A stretch of 54,829 nt of DNA from an uncultured Oscillospiraceae bacterium (GCA_910587465.1 CAJUMS010000008.1:10415-65243), one strand, 5' to 3'. Numbered from the stretch's first letter, positions 26,314-34,897 are shown. Notes: generated from the sequence alone by a model not told the origin. Numbers and translations are program-made.

Positions 26314-27102
26314 ATGTCGTTCTTAGAAGTAAAAAAAATATACAAATCCTTCGGCAAAACGGAGGTGCTTAAGGGTATCGACTTCTCTATGGAGAAGGGC
26401 GAGGTGCTTGCGATAATCGGCAGCTCGGGCAGCGGCAAGACCACGCTGCTGCGCTGCATGAACTTTCTCGAGACCCCCGATACGGGCACGATATCCGTCA
26501 ACGGGAACGTGCTGTTCAGCTCGGACGAGCCGCCGTACTCCGATGCGGAGAAGCGCGAAAAGCGGCTGCATTTCGGTCTTGTGTTTCAGCAGTTCAATTT
26601 GTTCCCGCAGTATAACGTATTGAAGAACGTTTCTTTAGCGCCCGAGCTGCGGCAGCTTAAAGCCAAGAAAGTCACGAAAGCCGAGAAAAAGGAGATAATA
26701 AGGCAGATAGACGATAACTCACGCCGTCTGCTCGATACGGTGGGATTGTCCGAAAAGGTAAACAATTACCCCTGCGAGCTTTCGGGCGGTCAGCAGCAGC
26801 GCGTCGCCATCGCGCGTGCACTGGCGCTGAACCCCGATATTCTTTGCTTTGACGAGCCTACCTCGGCGCTCGATCCCGAGCTTACGGGAGAAGTCCTGCG
26901 CGTTATCCGAGAGCTGAAAACCTCCGACCGCACCATGATAGTGGTAACGCACGAGATGAACTTCGCGCGCGGAGTAGCCGACAAGGTCATTTTTATGGCG
27001 GACGGCGTTATCGAGGAATACGGTACGCCCGACGAGGTTTTCGGCGCGCCGAAGAGCGAAAAGACAAGGAGCTTTCTGGAGAAGTCGCTGGAAAATCCGT
27101 GA
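26314..27102 (+). CDS. Amino-acid ABC transporter ATP-binding protein
   Basis: A 262-residue ATPase. Walker A GSSGSGKTT (about residues 36-44), Q-loop FQQFNLFPQYNVLKN, signature LSGGQQQRVAIARAL, Walker B ILCFDEPTSALDPE, and H-loop VTHEM all intact; GlnQ/ArtP subfamily. GGAGG precedes the ATG. Last gene of the importer operon; ends at the bidirectional terminator at 27129. Confidence 0.94.
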   Translation: MSFLEVKKIYKSFGKTEVLKGIDFSMEKGEVLAIIGSSGSGKTTLLRCMNFLETPDTGTISVNGNVLFSSDEPPYSDAEKREKRLHFGLVFQQFNLFPQYNVLKNVSLAPELRQLKAKKVTKAEKKEIIRQIDDNSRRLLDTVGLSEKVNNYPCELSGGQQQRVAIARALALNPDILCFDEPTSALDPELTGEVLRVIRELKTSDRTMIVVTHEMNFARGVADKVIFMADGVIEEYGTPDEVFGAPKSEKTRSFLEKSLENP

Positions 27103-27128
27103 TAACGATAGATTTCGACAATACAAAA

Positions 27129-27152
27129 ATGGCGTGCAAAAATGCACGCCAT
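27129..27152. terminator. Bidirectional terminator between convergent genes
   Basis: ATGGCGTGCA / TGCACGCCAT is a perfect 10 bp stem with an AAAA loop. An AT-rich, T-containing tract follows on the plus strand and ATTTTTG on the minus strand, so it serves both the importer operon and the methyltransferase gene. Confidence 0.8.
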
Positions 27153-27155
27153 AAT

Positions 27156-28157
27156 TTATTTTATTCCGATCCTCATTCGATAACAAAAAATCACATTGTT
27201 TATCCCCGTGTCAAAGCTCTTATACACAGTTTTCTGAAAATTCAGATAATCGTTTTCAATAAGCTCGGGAGAATGCTTTAATATCGTCTGTAATCCGCCT
27301 TGACTTTGCGCCAGAGCTAAGAAGCGCTCAATACTGCATTCCTCGCGATTGTCAAAAACTATTTCTCTGCAATATTTGAAATATCCGCTTTCAATCATAT
27401 TTTTCAGATGATTATTTTTATCCCACCTATGAAAGGTTTTGCAGATATCTGTATTCTCTTCCTCGATAATTCTCACTTTATTGAATAAATTCATATAAGC
27501 GATCTCGGAGTTCGAATTGCATACGGGAGGCCAGTCGCAGTCCACGGCGGCAAATATGCCGTCCTTTCTCAAAATCCTGTCGGTCTCCGCAAGCGTATCA
27601 TGAGGGTTCATCCAGTGAAACGACTGTGAGCAGAACACAACGTCCACACTGCCATCGGGCAATCCCGTGTTATCGGAATACGCTTTTACAAAGGACACGC
27701 TGCCGCCCGATTTTGCTTTGGCGATATTAAGCATATCCTCGCTTGGCTCTATGCCTATGATTTTGCCGCATTTGCCCTCCCATGCCCTTGTCGATAAGCC
27801 TGTTCCGCAGCCCATATCCACAACGGTGTCGGGAGTTTTTCCGAGGTAATCGGTTATTATTTCGATCGCGTGAGCGGGAACTGTTGGACGACTGTTTTCA
27901 TATACATCCGCAAATCCAATAAACCTGTTCGCGTTTATTTCGGCGGTCTGGACGTCCGTGCTTTGGGTAGTTGCAAGCAGACGGTTAAGCGAAACACCGA
28001 ACATTTTGGAGATATGCTTGAGCGTTTCTATGTTAGGCGTAGTTTCATTGTTTTCCCAGCGTGAGACTGCCTGTCTCGTGACGTAAAGAGCCTGTGCCAT
28101 TTCGTCCTGCGTCATATTGTCATTCTGACGAATTTCCTTTATAATCTCGCCAATCAT
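27156..28157 (-). CDS. XRE helix-turn-helix / SAM methyltransferase fusion
   Basis: A 333-residue two-domain protein. Residues 1-65 form an XRE-type DNA-binding domain (MTQDEMAQALYVTRQAVSRWENNETTPNIETL). Residues about 80-250 form a class I SAM methyltransferase: VVDMGCGTGLSTRAWEG (motif I), IGIEPSEDML, and VDVVFCSQSFHWMNPHDTLAE typical of methyltransferase type 11. This suggests a regulator whose activity is tied to methylation or SAM binding; the substrate is unknown. It has its own promoter at 28175-28203 and a GGGGTGAT ribosome site. Confidence 0.85.
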   Translation of the reverse strand: MIGEIIKEIRQNDNMTQDEMAQALYVTRQAVSRWENNETTPNIETLKHISKMFGVSLNRLLATTQSTDVQTAEINANRFIGFADVYENSRPTVPAHAIEIITDYLGKTPDTVVDMGCGTGLSTRAWEGKCGKIIGIEPSEDMLNIAKAKSGGSVSFVKAYSDNTGLPDGSVDVVFCSQSFHWMNPHDTLAETDRILRKDGIFAAVDCDWPPVCNSNSEIAYMNLFNKVRIIEEENTDICKTFHRWDKNNHLKNMIESGYFKYCREIVFDNREECSIERFLALAQSQGGLQTILKHSPELIENDYLNFQKTVYKSFDTGINNVIFCYRMRIGIK

Positions 28158-28174
28158 CTTATCACCCCATAAAT

Positions 28175-28203
28175 ATTATATCAGACTGGCAAGTTTAAGT
28201 CAA
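28175..28203 (-). promoter_or_regulatory. Promoter of the XRE-methyltransferase gene
   Basis: On the minus strand: TTGACT, 17 bp, TATAAT. The leader is very short (about 10 nt before the start codon). Confidence 0.7.
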
Positions 28204-28241
28204 GCAACCGTTTGTTGCGATACCGCCGTGTGAGATGTTCT

Positions 28242-28270
28242 TTCACGAAATTAATCGAACCGCATAGAAT
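28242..28270 (+). promoter_or_regulatory. Predicted promoter of the structured RNA
   Basis: TTCACG, 17 bp, TAGAAT (four and five of six consensus positions). The expected transcription start, about 28277, is exactly where the outer stem of the RNA begins. Confidence 0.5.
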
Positions 28271-28276
28271 AAGAAA

Positions 28277-28429
28277 GGGTAAGATCCACAGCCGTACCGT
28301 GAGGTGGCGACAGCGGCTACGCGATCGTCCGTGAATAGCCGAGCGGGCAGGAAAGCAAGGGCTTGCAGCGGCTGTTTGATATACCCAAAAGCGGGCTGTT
28401 CCTTTTCGGAGCAGCCCGCGATTTTATTT
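28277..28429 (+). ncRNA. Candidate structured non-coding RNA
   Basis: About 150 nt between two minus-strand genes, with no credible reading frame. Pairings visible by eye: outer GGGTA (28277-28281) with TACCC (28382-28386); ACAGCCG (28288-28294) with CGGCTGT (28369-28375); ACC-GUGA-GGU (28296-28305) with a GNRA-type tetraloop; CGGCTA (28314-28319) with TAGCCG (28336-28341); and a small GCAA/TTGC hairpin near 28355-28366. A strong terminator stem closes it. A promoter upstream, a long-range closing stem, internal hairpins and a terminator together suggest an independent RNA. Not recognisable as tmRNA, RNase P, 6S or SRP RNA. The murD2 stop codon region (28424) lies within the final T-rich tail. 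Confidence 0.55.
28391..28429. terminator. Terminator shared by the RNA and murD2
   Basis: GCGGGCTG / CAGCCCGC forms an 8 bp stem over 13 nt. On the plus strand GATTTTATTT follows; on the minus strand TTTTGGG follows just after the murD2 stop. It appears to end both the plus-strand RNA and the minus-strand murD2 transcript. Confidence 0.75.
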
Positions 28430-29749
28430 GTTCTCCAATGCGTGGACGAGCTGCTTGAAGTGCCGTCCGCGCTCCTCGAAGTTGCGGTAAAAGCCGTAGC
28501 TTGCCGAGGCGGGGGAGAGGAGCACGCGTTTCTGCGCGAATTCGCTCGCCATGCGCACAGCCGCCTCCATATCCTCTGCGAACAGCAGATTGACCGCGGG
28601 ATTGGTGACCAGCCTGCCTATGCGCTTTCCGCTGTCTGGCAGGAGAATTACCGTCTCGACAACGCCCTTGTTCAGGAACTCGCCGAGCACGTCATACGAA
28701 ATGCCCCTGTCCATGCCGCCGAGGATAATGCAGTCCGCGCCGTCGAACGCGTTCACCGCCGCGATAGCCGCCTCGGGAACGGTGCAGATGCTGTCGTTGA
28801 TGTACTGCACACCGTTTATCTCCGCGACATATTCCAGACGGTGCTCCAGACCGTTGAATTTGGGGAGCGCATCAAGACACTTCTGCAAGTCCGCGCCCGC
28901 CTTGACCGCCGCTGCGAGAGCCATGGCAATATTGTAAACGTTGTGGCGACCGCACAGACGAGTGTGGATTTTCTCCGCAGGTATATCCTCGCCGAAAATG
29001 TGGATAGCGCCGCCGTCTGTCCACACGTCCGCCTGTTTGCCGAACGCCGATGAATAGACGTTTCCCACACAGTCCACAGGCAAAATGTCCGTGTTTGCTA
29101 TCGTGATGTCGTTTTCTTGCTGAAACCGCGCTATATTACGCTTTGCTTCGGCATAAGCGTCAAAATTCACGTAGTGATCGAGATGCTCGGGGAACATATT
29201 CAGCATGACCGCAATATCGGGCGAGTGCTGCACGAATTCAAGCTGATGACAGCTCATTTCGCATACCGCCGTCATACCGCCGTCAAGCTCGTCAAAGCGT
29301 TTCATAGGCGGCACTCCGATATTGCCTATCAGCATGGTGGGCATACCGTTCGCCTCCAGAAAATGGTGGATAAGCGAGGAGACGGTGGACTTGCCTTTTG
29401 TGCCCGTCACACCGACAACGCGGCAGGGCTTCATTCTGAGAAGCAGCTCGGTCTGCGACAGTATCTTGGCCTTTGCGGCTTTGTTGAGCCTGTTCTTGAC
29501 CGCCACGCCCGGTGATTGCAGGATAATGTCATACTCGGCGCATTCCTCGAGATAGTGTGCACCGCAGATCGCGGTGAGGTTCGGCATACGAAGATCGTAC
29601 ACATCAATGGGATTCATGTCGGCAATAGCGATTTCGGGGCAGCACCGCAGCTTGCGCAGGATATCCAGCCATACCTTGCCCTCACGGCCAAAGCCCAGTA
29701 TTACGGGGCGTTTGCCCTCAAATATCGGTTTTAAAACGTCAAATTTCAT
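28424..29749 (-). CDS. murD2: UDP-N-acetylmuramoyl-L-alanine:L-glutamate ligase (MurD2-like)
   Basis: A 441-residue Mur ligase adding glutamate to UDP-MurNAc-L-Ala in the cytoplasm. The N-terminal Rossmann-like domain (VILGFGREG, residues 16-24), ATP loop GTKGKS (116-121), GNIG (142-145), GRHN (267-270), LEHRLE (301-306) and the C-terminal SPASAS block are all in place. In standard MurD the motif after LEHR reads NDSKATN, whose Lys contacts D-glutamate; here it is NDSICTVPEA (318-327), lacking that Lys. This and the overlapping murL gene indicate the MurD2 type, which uses L-Glu. The start codon overlaps the murL stop by 11 bp. Ordinary MurD remains a less likely alternative. Confidence 0.8.
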   Translation of the reverse strand: MKFDVLKPIFEGKRPVILGFGREGKVWLDILRKLRCCPEIAIADMNPIDVYDLRMPNLTAICGAHYLEECAEYDIILQSPGVAVKNRLNKAAKAKILSQTELLLRMKPCRVVGVTGTKGKSTVSSLIHHFLEANGMPTMLIGNIGVPPMKRFDELDGGMTAVCEMSCHQLEFVQHSPDIAVMLNMFPEHLDHYVNFDAYAEAKRNIARFQQENDITIANTDILPVDCVGNVYSSAFGKQADVWTDGGAIHIFGEDIPAEKIHTRLCGRHNVYNIAMALAAAVKAGADLQKCLDALPKFNGLEHRLEYVAEINGVQYINDSICTVPEAAIAAVNAFDGADCIILGGMDRGISYDVLGEFLNKGVVETVILLPDSGKRIGRLVTNPAVNLLFAEDMEAAVRMASEFAQKRVLLSPASASYGFYRNFEERGRHFKQLVHALENK

Positions 29750-31073
29750 TGGTTATTCTCTCCAGATACGGTAAAAATTCTTTCGGAACAAAATTGTCCT
29801 TGTCAAAGTAATTCGTCAGCGTGACGGGCGAGTAATCGGGGAATTTTTCGGCAAAGCGCCCGAGAAGCACGGGTGGATCCGGTTTTCGCTTTTCCAGCGC
29901 CATTTTCAGCGACAGCCGTACCTCGTTCTTTGTACCGACACATTCAAACGGCTTATCCTCGCCGTCCAGCATAAGTCCGTCCAGCATATCCGAAAGCTCC
30001 GCTATTTCCAACATATTACAACCAAAGATTTTTGTTAATTCGTCATCGTCCAGAAACGCCGCCAGCAGTACATATACATATAGACACTTCGCGCATTTCC
30101 CGCACCACACGTCCGTTTTCGAGCCGAGGTTGCAGCTCTGGAAAACCCTAAAGTATTGCGGATATTTCACGAACTCACGCGCTATCTGCCACTCGGACAA
30201 CGGGCGCAGCAGGCTGAAGTATTCGGGAATGTTACCGAACGATATCGCGCAGTATTCTCGGAAATCGCGCTCGAATTCGGTAGACTTGCTGTACTGGTGG
30301 TTGATCTGTTCGCCCTCTACGTATGTCTCGTTGGCACTGCTCTCGTTGGACAGTACAATATATTTTTTCCCGAGAACGCACGCATGCAGCAGCGCCGAGA
30401 ATGCAACGACAGCCGAAAAAGGAGTGTGTCCGTTCAGGTAGCCGCGCGAATTCAGTTCGAGGAGCGCTTTGTCGATAGTCCGCGTCGGCGCGGCGACATT
30501 GCCCTCGGGAAGTCCCGCCGCTTTTACGCACCCGAGCGTCGCGCCGCGCGGGTTGATGATGTACGGAGTGATGTCCTCGCCCGCCTGCTTGAGCAGCTCC
30601 AACGACACCACGCTGTCCTTGCCGCCGCCCACGGGAACAAGCGCTCCGCTCAATTCGGGTTTGCATTTCGGCGGCTCGGGCGACTCGTGAGCTTCTATCT
30701 TCATAAAGCCTTCAAAGTCTGTTGTAATGCCGTTTCGGTAGAAAAACTCGCCCAATCCGTTGAAGTACAGCTTTTTCCACCAGAGCCTCTGCCACTCGGA
30801 AAGACCACCGCATCGCACCTCGACAGTCGGACAGCAGGCACATTTCCAGTACGACACCAGCTCCGCCATACCGAGCGAGAACGCAATAAGCTCCGCCTGT
30901 CCGCGGTCAAACTTATACTCGTCTAAATTGAGATTAAACCGCCATGTCGGGTGAAAATGAAACTTGTCGATCTGGAAATGAAATACAAGTTCGTTTTCAT
31001 TTAACTCAAAACTGTGGTATATAAATTGGGGGTGCTTTGCGCGTAATTCATTAAATTTGTTAAATTCGCTCAT
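29739..31073 (-). CDS. murL: UDP-MurNAc-L-Ala-L-Glu epimerase (MurL-like)
   Basis: A 444-residue soluble protein with an ATP-pyrophosphatase-like loop VPVGGGKDSVVSLELL (residues 146-160; GGGKDS 149-154) and a Cys-rich segment near the end (SCNLGS...WCGKCAKCLYVY). The overall pattern matches MurL, which epimerises the terminal L-Glu of UDP-MurNAc-L-Ala-L-Glu to D-Glu in an ATP-dependent reaction, replacing glutamate racemase supply. It directly precedes murD2 with an 11 bp overlap (stop TGA inside the start region), so the two are translationally coupled. GAGGAG lies upstream of its ATG. The assignment rests on motif and synteny, not on a search. Confidence 0.75.
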   Translation of the reverse strand: MSEFNKFNELRAKHPQFIYHSFELNENELVFHFQIDKFHFHPTWRFNLNLDEYKFDRGQAELIAFSLGMAELVSYWKCACCPTVEVRCGGLSEWQRLWWKKLYFNGLGEFFYRNGITTDFEGFMKIEAHESPEPPKCKPELSGALVPVGGGKDSVVSLELLKQAGEDITPYIINPRGATLGCVKAAGLPEGNVAAPTRTIDKALLELNSRGYLNGHTPFSAVVAFSALLHACVLGKKYIVLSNESSANETYVEGEQINHQYSKSTEFERDFREYCAISFGNIPEYFSLLRPLSEWQIAREFVKYPQYFRVFQSCNLGSKTDVWCGKCAKCLYVYVLLAAFLDDDELTKIFGCNMLEIAELSDMLDGLMLDGEDKPFECVGTKNEVRLSLKMALEKRKPDPPVLLGRFAEKFPDYSPVTLTNYFDKDNFVPKEFLPYLERITNEI

Positions 31074-31117
31074 TTGCTCTCCTCTTTATCGTGATATTCT
31101 GTGAATTTTTCACAAAA

Positions 31118-32272
31118 TTATTCGCTGATAATAACGGGCGCGGCGGTGAAGTCCACGCCACAAGGTCTCGGCTCGGCGAACGCGAGCGAGTAAATATCGG
31201 TGCAGCGAGCCTCAAAGCCGGCTTGAAGAAACGCTTCGCGTGAGGTTTTCGACAGCGCCTTGAGCGACGTGTCGATAGGCACGGGGCACTTAGCCTCGGA
31301 CAGTATCTCCTTGCCGCGCGAATTCATTCCGAGAACGCGCAGATACGCGGGCTTTTCGGCGGCAAATTTCTTGTCTAGATTGAGAAACGCGCACATCACC
31401 GCGCGGCGAATGCTAGACAGTGTATAGCGCTTTGCTTTCGCGAGAAAGTACAGCTCCGACAGTGACCTTGCGCCGCGGACGGCTTTGCCGAGCCTCTCGG
31501 CGAGACCTCCTATGCTGTCGTAGCAGCGCTCAAAGTCCTCGGCGCGCAGAGTGCGGAGCTTTGCCAGTATTGCACGTTCCAGTCGCGTGATATCCGCCGC
31601 GGGAGCGTCGACGGCGGGCGCGAACGTCGAAATGTCTCCACCGTTAAGTATCTTCTTTCGTATCGCCGAGGCGCTTATGAACACGTCCTCGTCGTCGCTG
31701 TCATGATCGGCTCCGAGCCGCTTTATCGTCATCGGCTTTATCGGGCTTGCGATATTGTCGAGAGCGCTCAGATACTCAATCGCGAGCGTGTTATTCGGCG
31801 AGGCGATAAGCTCCGCCACGTCCTTCGTGTAATATTCAAGCATAGCCTCATGCAAAGCCGCGGGATAGCTCTTGCCGTGCTTAATCAACTTGTCAAATTC
31901 CTTGGTGTGTGCCGTAAACTCAATAGCTCGTGACGCCTCCTTGAGCGCCTCAATATTGCCGCTCTCGCTGCCGAACGACAGCGTATCCACGCATCCAAGC
32001 GCCGAGACGATCTCCACAGCGCCCCTCGCGAACCCCTCCGCAGCCATCAGCGAATACCGCACGGGCAGTTCGATAACGAGATCGATCCCGTTTTCAAGCG
32101 CCGCCCTTGCGCGGACGTGCTTGTCGTAAATTGCAGCGTCGCCGCGCTGTGTGAAATTTCCGCTCATTACGGTGGCGATATGTGTGACCCCGGCAGCGCG
32201 GGTCTGCTCTATATGATATTTATGCCCGTTATGGAACGGGTTGTACTCGCTGATTATAGCGCCGATCTTCAT
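31118..32272 (-). CDS. tmcAL: tRNA(Met) cytidine acetate ligase
   Basis: A 384-residue enzyme (YlbM family) that activates acetate with ATP and forms N4-acetylcytidine at the wobble position of elongator tRNA-Met. Nucleotidyltransferase motif SEYNPFHNGHKYHI (about residues 8-21) is clear, as are SGNFTQRGDAAIYDK, GIDLVIELP, SPNNTLAIEY and ISASAIRKK. GGAGG lies before the ATG. It is 44 bp upstream of murL on the same strand, hence probably co-transcribed, although no functional link is obvious. The divergent ackA gene produces acetate, its substrate. Confidence 0.9.
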   Translation of the reverse strand: MKIGAIISEYNPFHNGHKYHIEQTRAAGVTHIATVMSGNFTQRGDAAIYDKHVRARAALENGIDLVIELPVRYSLMAAEGFARGAVEIVSALGCVDTLSFGSESGNIEALKEASRAIEFTAHTKEFDKLIKHGKSYPAALHEAMLEYYTKDVAELIASPNNTLAIEYLSALDNIASPIKPMTIKRLGADHDSDDEDVFISASAIRKKILNGGDISTFAPAVDAPAADITRLERAILAKLRTLRAEDFERCYDSIGGLAERLGKAVRGARSLSELYFLAKAKRYTLSSIRRAVMCAFLNLDKKFAAEKPAYLRVLGMNSRGKEILSEAKCPVPIDTSLKALSKTSREAFLQAGFEARCTDIYSLAFAEPRPCGVDFTAAPVIISE

Positions 32273-32376
32273 ACAATTCCTCCAAAAATTTCTAACGTAT
32301 TATAAAAAATATATGACCCTCTTGTTATATTTTACAACAATTTTTGTGGAAAATCAAGAAAAATATTAAAAAATAC

Positions 32377-32405
32377 TTGATTTTTTTTGTGAAAAGGTTT
32401 ACAAT
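32377..32405 (+). promoter_or_regulatory. ackA promoter
   Basis: TTGATT, 17 bp, TACAAT; start near 32412 and a strong AGGAGG before the start codon. Confidence 0.6.
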
Positions 32406-32445
32406 ATAAAAGGATTATTATTATACTTCAGGAGGATATAACAAA

Positions 32446-33651
32446 ATGAAAATTCTGGTAATCAACGCAGGCAGCTCTTCGCTGAAATATCAGCTGCTGA
32501 ACATGGACGATGAGAGCGTTATCGCAAAGGGCAACTGCGACCGTATCGGTATCGACGGTCACATCAAACACACAACGTTCGACGGGCGGACCGTTGACAT
32601 TGACTGCACATTCCCTACCCACACAGAGGCTTTCGGGAAGCTGGTCGATGTGCTGACCAAGGGTGAGGCATCCGTGCTGAAGTCCATGGACGAGATTTCA
32701 GCAGTCGGTCACCGTATCGTACAGGGTGCGGAGATCTTCGACAAGACCACACTTGTTACCGATGAGGTTATCAAGCAGATCGACGATCTGTCCGAGCTTG
32801 CTCCCGTACATAACCACCCTCATGCTCTGGCGCTGTGGGCTTGCAAAAAGGTTATCCCGGAGACCACTCCGCAGGTTGTCGTATTCGATACCGCGTTCCA
32901 CCAAACCATGCCCGAAAAGGCGTTTATGTTTGGACTGCCTTATGAGTGCTATGAAAAGTTCCATGTAAGAAAGTACGGTTTCCACGGCACGTCTCACAGA
33001 TTTGTTTCTCAGGCACTCGCAGACGCCATGGGCAAGGATATCAAGGAATTGAAGATAGTATCGTGCCACCTCGGCAACGGTTCTTCCATTACGGCAGTAG
33101 AGGGCGGCAAGTCCATTGATACGTCCATGGGCTTTACTCCGCTGGACGGCGTTATCATGGGCACACGCTGCGGCGCTATCGACGCTTCCGCGGTAACGTT
33201 TGTTGCAAATAAGTTTGGATTTACTCCTTCCGAGATGAGCGATTATATGAACAAGAAATCGGGATTTCTCGGTGTTTCGGGTATCTCCAGCGATAACCGC
33301 GACCTGACCGCTGCCGCTCACGAGGGCGACAGGCGAGCTATCCTCGCGGGCGAGATGCTGCGTTACGAGATCAAGAAGTACATCGGCTCGTATGCGGCGG
33401 TCATGAACGGTCTTGACGCAGTTCTGTTCACGGGTGGTATCGGTGAGAACTCCGACGACCTCCGGGCTGACGTTTGCCATAATATGGAATATCTCGGCAT
33501 TAAGCTTGACGACAAGGCTAACGAGGGAATGCGCGGAAAGCTTGCCAAGATATCCGCTCCCGACAGCAATGTCGAGGTATGGGTGGTGCCCACCAACGAG
33601 GAGCTGCTTATCGCGCGCGATACCAAGGCGCTCGTTGAGTCAATGAAGTAA
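32446..33651 (+). CDS. ackA: Acetate kinase
   Basis: A 401-residue cytoplasmic enzyme interconverting acetyl phosphate + ADP and acetate + ATP, the last step of fermentative acetate production. MKILVINAGSSSLKYQLL, VGHRIVQG, VVFDTAFHQTMP, FHGTSHRFV, HLGNGSSI and LFTGGIGEN are intact family signatures. No pta gene is adjacent. It is monocistronic, ending at the terminator at 33675, and divergent from tmcAL. Confidence 0.97.
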   Translation: MKILVINAGSSSLKYQLLNMDDESVIAKGNCDRIGIDGHIKHTTFDGRTVDIDCTFPTHTEAFGKLVDVLTKGEASVLKSMDEISAVGHRIVQGAEIFDKTTLVTDEVIKQIDDLSELAPVHNHPHALALWACKKVIPETTPQVVVFDTAFHQTMPEKAFMFGLPYECYEKFHVRKYGFHGTSHRFVSQALADAMGKDIKELKIVSCHLGNGSSITAVEGGKSIDTSMGFTPLDGVIMGTRCGAIDASAVTFVANKFGFTPSEMSDYMNKKSGFLGVSGISSDNRDLTAAAHEGDRRAILAGEMLRYEIKKYIGSYAAVMNGLDAVLFTGGIGENSDDLRADVCHNMEYLGIKLDDKANEGMRGKLAKISAPDSNVEVWVVPTNEELLIARDTKALVESMK

Positions 33652-33674
33652 TCGGATATACAAGGGAATATTTA

Positions 33675-33718
33675 AGCGCCGTGCGAAGCCCTTCTGCGAC
33701 TTGTACGGCGCTGTTTTT
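33675..33718 (+). terminator. ackA terminator
   Basis: AGCGCCGT / ACGGCGCT (8 bp) over 22 nt, followed by GTTTTT. The beta-mannanase ribosome site starts immediately after. Confidence 0.75.
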
Positions 33719-33731
33719 GAGAGGAGATAAC

Positions 33732-34796
33732 ATGAGAAAAAATACTATTTTGGCGGCTCTGATGTCGCTGTGCCTGCTGTTTACCGGATGTAACAATGGC
33801 AATAATTCGTCCTTGAATAACAGTACCTCGTCTGTTGCGGACAGCGTTTCGGACAATTCTTCCGGCAATCCCGACATTGATCTCCCTCCCGTCTCCGAGG
33901 GCGGATTTAAGGTTGACGGCACTAAGCTGATCGACGCTAAAGGAAACGAATTTGTAATGCGCGGTATCAATCACGCTCATGTATGGTTTAAAGATCAGCT
34001 TGAGACCGCGCTTGACGGTATTGCCGCGACGGGTGCGAACACCGTGCGGGTCGTTCTCGCGGACGGCGATCAGTGGGAGAAAACCACTGCCGAGGATTTG
34101 GAGCGGACCATCGTCGAGTGTAACGAGAGAAAAATGATAGCGGTCGTAGAGGTTCATGACGGCTGCGGAATGGATAAGCGGAGCTATCTCGACAATGCGG
34201 TCAGTTACTGGATAGAGATGAAGGACGTTCTCACGAAGTATATCGACACGGCAATCCTTAACATCACCAACGAGTGGATAGGTGAGTGGAACGCTGAGGC
34301 GTGGCGCGACGGCTATGTCGAGGCTATCCCGAAGCTCCGCGAGGCGGGGATAAAGAATACGATAATGGTCGATGCGGCGGGCTGGGGACAGTACGGCGAG
34401 AGTATTCGCAAGTACGGCAAGGATGTTTTCGATTCCGATCCCGATAAAAATACTATGTTTTCGATTCATATGTACGGCACCGCAGGAAAAAACGAGCGTA
34501 CCATTACATCAAATCTTAAAGGTGTTACCGATCAAGGACTGTGCGTGGTAGTTGGCGAGTTCGGGTATAATCACAGCGACGGAGACGTTGACGAAGCTTA
34601 TATCATGCAGTACTGCGTCGAAAATAATCTCGGTTATCTGGGTTGGTCGTGGAAGGGCAACGGCGGCGGTGTTGAATATCTTGACATAGCCAAGGACTGG
34701 AGCGGAAACGTGCTGTCCGATGACTGGGGAGAGATACTTGTCAATGGCGACAACGGCATAAAAAAGACCTCAAAGCTTTGTTCGATATTTGAATAA
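33732..34796 (+). CDS. GH5 beta-mannanase-like lipoprotein
   Basis: A 354-residue secreted glycoside hydrolase anchored by lipobox FTGC (Cys20) with a Ser/Asn-rich linker to about residue 50. The GH5 barrel follows: FVMRGINHAHVWFKDQL, general acid/base in ITNEW (Glu181), and nucleophile in VVVGEFGYN (Glu276). MRGINHAHVW and the short length suggest the GH5_8 beta-mannanase subfamily, but endoglucanase activity cannot be excluded. GAGGAG precedes the ATG at 33732. It would act on mannan outside the cell; no cohesin/dockerin or carbohydrate-binding module is seen. Confidence 0.85.
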   Translation: MRKNTILAALMSLCLLFTGCNNGNNSSLNNSTSSVADSVSDNSSGNPDIDLPPVSEGGFKVDGTKLIDAKGNEFVMRGINHAHVWFKDQLETALDGIAATGANTVRVVLADGDQWEKTTAEDLERTIVECNERKMIAVVEVHDGCGMDKRSYLDNAVSYWIEMKDVLTKYIDTAILNITNEWIGEWNAEAWRDGYVEAIPKLREAGIKNTIMVDAAGWGQYGESIRKYGKDVFDSDPDKNTMFSIHMYGTAGKNERTITSNLKGVTDQGLCVVVGEFGYNHSDGDVDEAYIMQYCVENNLGYLGWSWKGNGGGVEYLDIAKDWSGNVLSDDWGEILVNGDNGIKKTSKLCSIFE

Positions 34797-34803
34797 TTTT
34801 CAT

Positions 34804-34829
34804 ATCGCCGTTCCAAAAGAGACGGCGAT
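34804..34829 (+). terminator. Hairpin after the mannanase gene
   Basis: ATCGCCGT / ACGGCGAT, 8 bp over a 10-nt loop, followed by TTC only; probable but weak terminator. Confidence 0.5.
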
Positions 34830-34897
34830 TTCGGGTTATCCGTTAAAATGACAAAAAATTCCTGTCCAAATTTGGAAAAATTAAGATAAATAATATA

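Noticed and set aside
28277..28429. Assignment of this RNA to tmRNA, RNase P, 6S, SRP or a cobalamin riboswitch
   Set aside because: The length and conserved motifs of those RNAs are missing, and no same-strand gene follows for a riboswitch to control.
28304..29053. 249-residue plus-strand reading frame across the candidate RNA and murD2
   Set aside because: Mostly antisense to murD2 and Ala/Arg/His-rich; the RNA region it covers has better structure-based evidence.
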